Shown piece by piece: positions 34,067 through 41,800 of a DNA stretch of 64,000 nt. The notes beneath the pieces are model-generated. The model made no database searches. It was not told where the DNA came from and saw nothing but the letters and a program-made list of their open reading frames with translations. Where the stretch lies: NCBI RefSeq assembly GCF_018070575.1, contig NZ_JAGPXN010000001.1, positions 124,001 through 188,000 on the forward strand, read 5' to 3'. Position 1 is the first letter of the stretch; every line of letters begins with the position of its first letter. This DNA is from Micromonospora sp. C31. Lineage in GTDB: Bacteria; Actinomycetota; Actinomycetes; Mycobacteriales; Micromonosporaceae. The position numbers were made by a program, and so were the translations under genes.

Positions 34067-34092
34067 CGCCCCCGGCCGACCGGTCGGGGGCG
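34067..34092. terminator. GC hairpin after the paralogous pair
   Basis: Arms CGCCCCC and GGGGGCG with internal alternative pairing around GACCGGTC, 16 bp after the stop. Confidence 0.5.
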
Positions 34093-34203
34093 TCGCCGTG
34101 TCCGGAGCCCGCACTGGCCGGGACGCGGTGGCGGGCATGGGGCCCGCCACGGCGGGTACGCGATCAGGGCCAGGAGACCATCGGGCGCCAGGAGGGCAGC
34201 GAC

Positions 34204-34587
34204 ATGACGGACCGTGACCGTGACCGGCCGCTGGAGGAGAGCCCGGAGACGGCGACGGCGGTCGACGACGACACCGGCGTCCCGCAGCTGATGACCGGGG
34301 GCGGCGCCGACCGCGACACTCCGTCGTTCACCGGGGGCGGGGACCAGCCGGCCGACGACACCGGCGGCGACGAGCTGATCGGCGACCCGTACGCCGCCGG
34401 CACCGGCGCGACGGGCACCGGCACGGGCGCGGCACCGGAGCACATCCGCACCGGGGCGGAGCAGCCCTGGGAGCCGGAGGACCTGGTGGCGGCCCGGGGG
34501 CAGGACCTGACGGCGGAGAACGTCGAGCGGGCCCGCCGGGACCTGGCCGAGCTGGGCCGTGCCGCGATCGAGAGGACGGTGCCCTGA
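34204..34587 (+). CDS. Acidic low-complexity hypothetical protein
   Basis: A 127-residue acidic protein with no signal or membrane segment. Residues 1-85 are rich in Asp, Thr and Gly (ATGTGTGAA, TGGGADRDTPSFTGGG) and likely disordered; residues 86-127 could form a helix (LTAENVERARRDLAELGRAA). GAGGGCAG lies before the ATG at 34204, and codon use matches its neighbours. It is separated from the preceding pair by a hairpin. I do not recognise a family. It may be a stress-associated filler protein, but nothing proves this. Confidence 0.55.
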   Translation: MTDRDRDRPLEESPETATAVDDDTGVPQLMTGGGADRDTPSFTGGGDQPADDTGGDELIGDPYAAGTGATGTGTGAAPEHIRTGAEQPWEPEDLVAARGQDLTAENVERARRDLAELGRAAIERTVP

Positions 34588-34603
34588 CGGGCGCACGCGA
34601 GGG

Positions 34604-34642
34604 GGCCCCCGGCCCGACCGTCGGACGGTCGGACCGGGGGCC
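34604..34642. terminator. Bidirectional terminator between the hypothetical gene and the cellulase
   Basis: 18-nt arms beginning GGCCCCCGGCCCGACC pair around CGG with a single G-U pair, between convergent genes. Confidence 0.75.
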
Positions 34643-34699
34643 CGGGGAACCTGCCGCTGGAGCGCCTCACCTACTGCCAGCGGCGGGTGGGCTCCGGTC

Positions 34700-36487
34700 T
34701 CAGAGCGCCGGGTACGCGTTCTGCATGAGCTGCGTGAACTGCGCCGGGAACCAGGCGCCCGAGATCGGGGCGTCCGGCAGGGCGCCGCTCATGCTGTTGC
34801 CGTTACGGGCGTTACCGGTGTAGGTCGGGTCGCACATCCGGTCGAAGCCCTTGCCCTCGTTGTTCGGGATCTCCTTGCTGGAGCCGTCCGACTCGCCCGG
34901 GGGCTTGACCCAGACGTAGGCGTCGATGCCCGGCTCCGGCGCGGCCTTCGGGCGCTCGCCCAGGCCGGCCCCGGCCTGGTTGCACCAGTTGCCGGCGTGG
35001 ATCCGACGGTCCACCCGACCGCCGTTGACGTAGGTGTCCACGTTGGTCGTCGCGCCCGGGCCGGTGGGTCGGGCCGAGCCGCCCCAGCCGTTGCGGGAGG
35101 TGTCGATCAGCATGCCGATCTTCGAGTCGAAGCCCTTGGCGACCAGTTCGTTGCGGAACGCCTGGGCGAACGAGAGCTCGTCCACGTAGAAGTTCCAGTC
35201 GATCCACTTGGACTGGCGCACGCTGGTGCCGTTGACGTTGTCGGTGATCTTGATGTGCGGCTCGCGCAGCGCCGAGTAGTTGGCGGTGTTGACGATGAAG
35301 CCGTGGACGTGGTTCACCGTGCTGCCGGAGGCGACGGCGGCGTCCTTCAGGATCTGCGCGGTCGGGCCGAAGTTGCTGTCCCAACCGATCCAGCCGTGGT
35401 GGGCGGCGTCGATGTAGTTGTAGACGTTGCCGATCGCGCCCAGCTTCGACAGGGCGTACCCGACGCCGTTGACGTAGGCGCCGTTGGCCTTCACCGTGTC
35501 GCACATCGCGGTGCCGCCGGGGTTGCCGGAGGTGTTGGTCACCAGGTTCGGCAGCGAGTCGATCTCGATGATGTTGATGATGCGCAGGCTGGCGTACTTC
35601 GGGTCGCCCTGGATCGCGGCGATCGGGTCGATGTACTCGGCCTTGTAGCGCGGCAGCTCGTTGGGGCCGAGCTCACCGTTGGACGCCAGCGCGGCGCAGT
35701 CGCGGCCGGGCAGGTTGTAGATGACGAACTGGATGTAGTTCGCCCCCTGCTCGAGCGCCTTGTTCAGGTGGTCACGGACGCCCATGGCGCCGTTGGAGCT
35801 GCTGTCCGGGGTGCCGTTGATGGCGGCGATCCGGTCGATCCAGACGGCGGTCGGGTTGTTCGACACCCGGTTGCCGCCGGGCACCGACTCGGCCTTGGCC
35901 TTCCACTCCGGGTTCACGTACCCCTGGGCGTTCAGGTAGGGGTTGTCCACCTTCTGCCCGGGCGGCGGGGTGGTGGGCGGCGGAGTGGTGGGCGGCGGGG
36001 TGGTCGGCGGCGGCGTCGTGGGGGGCGGCGTCGTCGGCGGGGCCGTGGTGGGCGGGGTGCCGCCGTTGCAGGTCACGCCGTTGAGCGTGAACGAGGTGGG
36101 CTTCGGGTTGCTACCGCTCCAGGCGCCGTTGAAGCCGATGCTCACCGTGGCGCCGCTGGCCACCGTGCCGTTGTAGGACTCGTTCTGCGCGGTGACGTTC
36201 CGGCCGCTCTGGGACCAACGGGCCGACCAGCCCTGCTGCACGCGCTGGTTGCCGTCGGGGAAGGTGAAGCCCAGCGTCCAGCCGTTGAGGGCGTCGCCGA
36301 TGTTCTTGATGTTGACGGAGGCGGTGAACCCGCCCTGCCAGTCGCTGGTCGTGTACGACACGTCGCACTGGGTGGCGGCGTGCGCCACGGTGACCGGCAG
36401 GGCCACCAGTCCGCCCGCGACCAGAGCGCCCGCGCCGCCGAGCGCGAGGGCCCGGCGGGGGCCGGACAGCCTTCTCCACATATTCAT
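34700..36487 (-). CDS. Secreted GH6 cellulase with N-terminal CBM2
   Basis: A 595-residue secreted enzyme. Signal peptide: residues 1-37 (RRALALGGAGALVAGGLVAL, cleavage AHA-AT). CBM2: about 38-142 with the exposed Trp residues (TSDWQGGF, LNGWTLGF, QGWSARW) and bracketing Cys. Linker: PPTT/PPPTTPP repeats. GH6 domain: about 180-595 with NPYLNAQGYVNPEW, VIYNLPGRDCAALASNGE (first GH6 signature, catalytic Asp), NIIEIDSLPNLV, NVYNYIDAAHHGWIGWD and the C-terminal DAYVWVKPPGESDGSS. It is an endoglucanase or cellobiohydrolase; CelA-like length. AAGGAGA is 9 bp before the ATG. A CebR-like operator lies about 250 bp upstream. Confidence 0.94.
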   Translation of the reverse strand: MNMWRRLSGPRRALALGGAGALVAGGLVALPVTVAHAATQCDVSYTTSDWQGGFTASVNIKNIGDALNGWTLGFTFPDGNQRVQQGWSARWSQSGRNVTAQNESYNGTVASGATVSIGFNGAWSGSNPKPTSFTLNGVTCNGGTPPTTAPPTTPPPTTPPPTTPPPTTPPPTTPPPGQKVDNPYLNAQGYVNPEWKAKAESVPGGNRVSNNPTAVWIDRIAAINGTPDSSSNGAMGVRDHLNKALEQGANYIQFVIYNLPGRDCAALASNGELGPNELPRYKAEYIDPIAAIQGDPKYASLRIINIIEIDSLPNLVTNTSGNPGGTAMCDTVKANGAYVNGVGYALSKLGAIGNVYNYIDAAHHGWIGWDSNFGPTAQILKDAAVASGSTVNHVHGFIVNTANYSALREPHIKITDNVNGTSVRQSKWIDWNFYVDELSFAQAFRNELVAKGFDSKIGMLIDTSRNGWGGSARPTGPGATTNVDTYVNGGRVDRRIHAGNWCNQAGAGLGERPKAAPEPGIDAYVWVKPPGESDGSSKEIPNNEGKGFDRMCDPTYTGNARNGNSMSGALPDAPISGAWFPAQFTQLMQNAYPAL

Positions 36488-36737
36488 GCCACTGATCTCC
36501 TTGGGCGAGACCGGATCCGCGAACGGCCCGGCGTTACGGCCCGATGGGCGTCCTGCACGGACGTCCGCCGGTGCCACGGGTTCTTCGGGGGGTGCCCGAC
36601 CCGGACGGGCGTTGTGGTGGTGGTCCGACCGGCGACAAGGTGCCGGCCGGGAGGCGGGACGTCGTCCGGCGAACCGGTGCCCTCGACTCCTGCCTTGCGC
36701 GGTGTGGCTCCCCGAACCGCGTGCAGCGATTCTTGCA

Positions 36738-36751
36738 TGGGAGCGCTTCCA
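36738..36751. promoter_or_regulatory. CebR-like operator upstream of the cellulase
   Basis: TGGGAGCGCTTCCA differs at one base from the CebR box TGGGAGCGCTCCCA known from Streptomyces cellulose genes. It is 251 bp upstream of the cellulase ATG. Cellobiose- or cellotriose-dependent derepression is the expected role. Confidence 0.75.
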
Positions 36752-37005
36752 TGGCAATGCCTCGATGCAACGACCGAGGCTGGCGAGGCCACCGGCACCC
36801 CCGGGACCGATGAGAGGGGACGATCCGACCGCGGCGGCGCGAGTCGCGCGACCGACCCCTCGGCGCACCGCCGGTCGCGAACCACCCGGCCGGACTGCTA
36901 GCCCGACTAAAGCCGCGAAGCACTTCTACCGGGCGTAGTTCCGTGAAGCGCTAAAACACGAATCTTTCCCTTCATAGCTCGTGAAACGGTCTAACGTCAT
37001 CGGTA

Positions 37006-37023
37006 GCTCGGTTGTCACCGAGC
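37006..37023 (+). promoter_or_regulatory. Small hairpin in the 5' leader of the surface-protein gene
   Basis: GCTCGGT-TGTC-ACCGAGC, an exact 7-bp stem with a 4-nt loop, ends 19 bp before the GTG start. It may stabilise the leader or act as an operator. Confidence 0.4.
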
Positions 37024-37042
37024 CAAGGACAACAGGGATGGA

Positions 37043-38098
37043 GTGACGCAGGTCATGGCAAACAAGATGCTCGGGAAGGTCGTTGCGGGCGCTGCCCTGG
37101 GTGGGGCCTCCCTGCTCGTGTTCACGCCGGGGATCGCGTTGGCGGACGGCCAGCCCGCCGGCGAGGGCAAGGTCTACGCCAAGCCGCACGTCGTCAAGGC
37201 GGGCGACACGGTCAAGCTGATCGAGGTCTGCCCCGACCGGCAGGAGCACGCCTACGTGTGGTCGAAGGTCACCGGCAAGGTCAAGCTCAAGCCGGCCGAG
37301 GACCGGGGCGACTGGCGTCGCGGGGAGCAGGACTCCCGCGGCCACGACAAGGGCCGCGACCACGACAAGGGCCAGGACGGCAGGGACGAGACCCCCAGGC
37401 CGAAGCCGCCGGCCGACGGCACCGGCCAGCCGACGCCGCCCGCCGACGGCACCGGCCAGCCGACGCCGCCGGCCAACGGTGGCCAGCCGCCCGCCAACGG
37501 TGGCCAGCCCAACGGTGGCCAGGGTGGCGGTGCCGACGCCGCCGCCACCGACGCTGCTGCCGCCGCCGCCGACGCTGCTGCCGCCGCCGCCGACGCTGCT
37601 GCCGCCGCCGACGCTGCTGCCGCCGCTGCCGCCGCCGACGCTGCCGTCGACGTCGACGACGCTGCCGCGGACGACGCCGCGGACGAGCGCAAGCACGGCT
37701 GGATGGGCTACGAGCACGGCCAGGACGCCGAGGGCGACCACGACGGATACGACTCGGACGAGTACGACCGCAAGGGCCACCACAAGGGCTGGTCGGACGA
37801 GGAGTCCGAGGGCAACGGCAACAGCGAGGGCCGCTGGAAGCACAAGCGGGACTACGTGTACTACGGCGAGGCCGAGGTGTCCGAGGACGCCACGCCGGGC
37901 CACTACAAGCTCAAGGGCTCGTGCGGCGAGGGCGAACTGGTCGTGCTGCCGCGCGGTGGGGTCGACGGTGGTGACGGTGGCGTGGCCGCCGGCACCGACC
38001 GCGGCCTGGCCGCCGGCGGGGCGAGCCTGATCGGCGCTGCCGCCCTGGGCGGCCTCGTGCTGATGCGCCGGCGTCGGACCGATGAGTCCTTCGTCTGA
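37043..38098 (+). CDS. Surface protein with Ala/Asp repeats and C-terminal membrane anchor
   Basis: A 351-residue exported protein. A signal peptide (KVVAGAALGGASLLVFTPGI, cleavage near ALA-DG) precedes a small folded-looking region (YAKPHVVKAGDTVKLIEVCPD). Then comes a charged region, two PADGTGQPTPP units, GGQ/PANGGQP repeats and an Ala/Asp-repeat helix (residues about 170-215). A second folded part (YVYYGEAEVSEDATPGHYKL, SCGEGELVVLP) resembles the wall-protein domain that follows KAGDTV segments. The C-terminus has a hydrophobic helix (LAAGGASLIGAAALGGLVLM) and an RRRR tail, but no LPXTG. It overlaps the sortase gene by 17 bp. ATG 37055 is an alternative start. Confidence 0.8.
   Translation: MTQVMANKMLGKVVAGAALGGASLLVFTPGIALADGQPAGEGKVYAKPHVVKAGDTVKLIEVCPDRQEHAYVWSKVTGKVKLKPAEDRGDWRRGEQDSRGHDKGRDHDKGQDGRDETPRPKPPADGTGQPTPPADGTGQPTPPANGGQPPANGGQPNGGQGGGADAAATDAAAAAADAAAAAADAAAAADAAAAAAAADAAVDVDDAAADDAADERKHGWMGYEHGQDAEGDHDGYDSDEYDRKGHHKGWSDEESEGNGNSEGRWKHKRDYVYYGEAEVSEDATPGHYKLKGSCGEGELVVLPRGGVDGGDGGVAAGTDRGLAAGGASLIGAAALGGLVLMRRRRTDESFV
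37550..37636 (+). repeat. GACGCTGCTGCCGCC tandem repeat (Ala/Asp helix)
   Basis: Units starting GACGCTGCTGCCGCC begin at 37550, 37571, 37592 and 37610 with lengths 21, 21, 18 and 27 bp. They encode D followed by five to eight Ala. In-frame length steps point to expansion by slippage. Confidence 0.88.
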
Positions 38099-38786
38099 CC
38101 CGACGGCGACACCGGCCGGCGGCCGTCACGGGACACCGTGGCGCGCCGCCGGCGCGGCCGTCGTCGTCGTGGTCGCCATGGTCGGCGCCGGCCTGATCGG
38201 CGCCTCGCTCAAGTCCGCGCCCGCTCCCCTGCCCCCGCAGCCACTGGCCGCGCCCACCCGCACCGGGCCGGCGGTCGCCGACGTGCCCGCCCCCGACGCG
38301 GACCCGGACGTCGCCACCGGCACGGGCCTGGCCCGCTCCGCCCCCACCACGATCACCATCCCCCGGATCGGGGTCGACGCCTCGATCATGTCGCTCGGCA
38401 CCAACCCGGACGGCACCGTCCAGGTGCCCCCGCTGGAACAGGCGCAGCTGGCCGGCTGGTACGAGCCGGGTCCGAGCCCGGGTGAGATCGGCAACGCGGT
38501 CATCGTCGGGCACGTCGACTCGGCGGAGATCGGGCCGGCGGTCTTCTTCTCCCTCGGCGCCCTGCAGCCGGGCGACACCATCACCGTCACCCGGGAGGAC
38601 GGCCAGCAGGCCACCTTCACCGTCGAGTCGGTCAAGGCGTACCCGAAGACGGAGTTCCCGACCGAGCAGGTCTACGGCCCCAGCGACCGGCCCGGCCTGC
38701 GCGTGGTCACCTGCGGCGGAACCTTCGACCGGGCCGCCGGCAGCTACCCGGACAACGTGGTCGTCTTCGCCTCCATGCCGGTCTGA
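38082..38786 (+). CDS. Class F-like sortase
   Basis: A 234-residue membrane-bound transpeptidase. One N-terminal helix (AGAAVVVVVAMVGAGLIGA, about 23-41) and a Pro-rich linker lead to the catalytic domain (about 85-234). It has ITIPRIGVDASIMSLG, then AVIVGHVDSAEIGPAVFFSLG (catalytic His), YPKTEFPTEQVYG, and LRVVTCGGTFDRAAGSYPDN (catalytic Cys, with Arg upstream in LR and in FDR). The compact single-domain form matches class F. The overlapping upstream surface protein is its likely partner or substrate. A 17-bp-stem terminator follows. Confidence 0.88.
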   Translation: MSPSSDPTATPAGGRHGTPWRAAGAAVVVVVAMVGAGLIGASLKSAPAPLPPQPLAAPTRTGPAVADVPAPDADPDVATGTGLARSAPTTITIPRIGVDASIMSLGTNPDGTVQVPPLEQAQLAGWYEPGPSPGEIGNAVIVGHVDSAEIGPAVFFSLGALQPGDTITVTREDGQQATFTVESVKAYPKTEFPTEQVYGPSDRPGLRVVTCGGTFDRAAGSYPDNVVVFASMPV

Positions 38787-38832
38787 GCCGGCAACCGCGG
38801 GCACCGCGCGGAAGCCACCGGACGGCACGACG

Positions 38833-38869
38833 CGGTCCGGCCGGTCGGGACACCCGACCGGCCGGACCG
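38833..38869. terminator. Bidirectional terminator between sortase and glutamate dehydrogenase genes
   Basis: Exact 17-nt arms beginning CGGTCCGGCCGGTCGGG around ACA, between convergent genes. Confidence 0.85.
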
Positions 38870-38882
38870 TCTGCCGTACGCG

Positions 38883-41800
38883 TCAGGCGGCGGCGGAGGT
38901 CCGCACCAGGGTACGGATCTGGCGCAGCAGCACCGACAGGGCGGCGAGGTCCGCCCGGGACTCGTCGAACTCCCCCATGGCCCGCTCGGCGCGGTGGATC
39001 GAGGTGGCGTTCGACTGCTCCCACTGGAGCACCCGCTCCTGCGGCGACAGGTCGCCGGGAGTGGAGTCGAGCACCTCCACGGTCAGCGCGGCCAGCGCGG
39101 CGTACAGGTCGTAGCGCAGCGCCATCCGGGCCAGCGTCTGCCAGCGGTCCTCACGCGGCAGCAGGGAGATCTTCGACAGCAGCGAGTCGACCCGGAACCG
39201 GTCGGAGAGCACGAAGTAGACCGAGGCCACCTCGCCGACGTCCCGCCCGCTGCTCGCCGACGTCTCCACCACGTCGAGCAGGCCGAAACTGTACATCAGC
39301 CGGGTCGCCTGCTCGGCCAGGTCGCGCGGCAGCCCCCGTTCGGCGAGCGAGTCGATGTGCGCCGCGAGCGACTCCCGTTCGCTGCCGTGGAAGCGCTCCT
39401 CCAGGTCGGGCAGGAGCAGCGCCACCCCGTCGCGCAGCCGGGCGATCTCCGCCGGCACGTCGATCGGCGAACGGCGGTTGGTCACCAGCCACCGCACCGC
39501 CCGGTCGAGCAGCCGCCGGGTGTCCAGGTAGGCGCTGGTCTGCAACTCGGGGTCGACCTTGTTGTCCAGGGCCTCCACCGCGTCCCACAGCGCGCGCAGC
39601 CCGAACACCTCGCGGACCACCACGTAGGCCCGGATCACGTCCGCCGCCGAGGCGGCCGTCTCCTCGACCACCCGGAAGACGAACGAGATCCCGCCCCGGT
39701 TGATCGCCTCGTTGACCAGCACCGTCGTCACGATGTCCCGGCGCAGCCGGTGCTGGCCCATCCGGTCGGCGAACCGCTGGCGCATCGGCGTCGGGAAGTA
39801 GTTGACCAGGACGTCGGTCGTCCACTCCTCGTCCGCGAGCCCCTCGGCCAGGATCTCCGTCTCAAGGGCGATCTTGATGTACGCGAGCAGCACCGCGAAC
39901 TCCGGCGCGGTCAGCCCCGACTCGGTCCGCACCGCCAGTTCGTCGTCCGGCGGCAGCGCCTCCAGGGACCGGTTCAGCGCGCCGGAACGCTCCAGATCCG
40001 TGATCATCCGCCGGTGCACCGGCAGCAGCGAGGCGGCCTGCGCCTGCGCGTTGTTGATCGCCCGGGCCTGGTCGTAGTTGTCCCGCAGCACCAGCTCGGC
40101 GACCTCGTCGGTCATCTCCGCGAGCAGCTCGTCGCGCTCGGGCAGGCCCAGCTCGCCGTCCGCGACCGCCGTGTTCAGCAGGATCTTGATGTTCACCTCG
40201 TGGTCGGAGCAGTCCACCCCGGCCGCGTTGTCGATGAAGTCCGTGTAGATCCGCCCGCCGGTCTGGGCGTACTCGATCCGGCCGAGCTGGGTCCAGCCCA
40301 GGTTGCCGCCCTCGCCGACCACCCGGCAGCGCACGTTCCTGCCGTCCACCCGGATCGCGTCGTTGGACTTGTCGCCCACCTCCGCGTTGGTCTCGCTGGA
40401 GGCCTTCACGTACGTGCCGATGCCGCCGTTCCAGAACAGGTCGACCGGCGCGGTCAGGATCGCCTTCATCAGCTCCTGCGGGGAGAGCTGCTCGGTGTCG
40501 GCGTCCAGGCCGAGCCGCTCCCGGACCTGCGGCGAGATCGGCACCGACTTGGCCGTACGCGGGTGCACCCCGCCGCCGGCCGAGATCAGCGCCCGGTCGT
40601 AGTCCTCCCAGGACGAGCGGGACAGGTCGAACAGCCGCTTCCGCTCGGCGTACGAGGTGGCGGCGTCCGGGTCCGGGTCGAGGAAGATGTGCCGGTGGTC
40701 GAACGCGGCCACCAGCCGGATGTGCTCCGACAGCAGCATCCCGTTGCCGAACACGTCGCCGGACATGTCGCCCACACCGACGACCGTGAAGTCCTCGGTC
40801 TGGGTGTCGTGACCCATCTCGCGGAAGTGCCGCTTCACCGACTCCCAGGCGCCCCGCGCGGTGATGCCCATCCTCTTGTGGTCGTAGCCGGCGGAGCCGC
40901 CGGAGGCGAACGCGTCGCCGAGCCAGAAGCGGTGCGCCGTGGAGATCTCGTTGGCGATGTCCGAGAACGTCGCCGTGCCCTTGTCCGCCGCGACCACCAT
41001 GTAGGGGTCGTCGCCGTCGTGCCGGACCACGTCCTCCGGCGGCACGATCTCGCCGCTGACGATGTTGTCCGTGACGTCCAGCAGCGCCGAGATGAACTCC
41101 TTGTAGCAGACCACCGCCTCGTCGCGGTCCCCCGGCTTCTGCTTGAGCACGAAGCCGCCCTTGGCGCCCACCGGCACGATCACGGCGTTCTTCACCATCT
41201 GCGCCTTGACCAGGCCCAGCACCTCGGTGCGGAAGTCCTCGCGACGGTCGGACCAGCGCAGCCCGCCCCGGGCCACCGGCCCGAACCGCAGGTGCACGCC
41301 CTCGAAGCGGGGCGAGTAGACGAAGATCTCGAACTTCGGCCGCGGCGCCGGCAGGTCCGGGATCGCCTGCGGGTCCAGCTTCAGCGCCACGTACGACTTC
41401 GGCCGCCCGTCGGCGCGCTTCTGGTAGAAGCTGGTGCGCAGGGTGGCCTGGATCATCGTCAGGTAGGCGCGCAGGATCCGGTCCTGGTCGAGGCTGGCGA
41501 CGTCGTCCAGCGCGGCCCGGATGTCGCCCACCAGCTCGGCGCTGCGCTGCTGCCGCTGCTCGTGGCCGTCCGTGCCGGGCGCGAACCGCACCTCGAACAG
41601 CTCCACCAGCAGTGCGGCGATCCTCGGGTAGCCGATGAAGGTCTGCTCCATGTACTCCTGGGAGAAGACGGTGCCGGCCTGACGCAGGTACTTCGCGTAC
41701 GCGCGCAGCACCACCACCTGCCGCCAGGTGAGCCCGGCGCGCAGCACCAGCTCGTTGAAGCCGTCCACCTCGGCCTCGCCGCGCCACGCCGCCGCAAAGG

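Larger units (their letters stand above)
36488..37042. other. 555-bp divergent intergenic region, no gene seen
   Basis: Between the cellulase and surface-protein starts. It contains a CebR-like palindrome at 36738..36751, an AT-richer stretch at about 36900-37000 (the likely promoter of the rightward gene) and a small 5'-UTR hairpin. Open frames here are Arg/Pro/Gly-rich shadows without ribosome sites. Confidence 0.6.

Noticed and set aside
37501..37650. CRISPR-like regular repeats
   Set aside because: The units have no unique spacers and are in frame inside a surface-protein gene; they are protein repeats.
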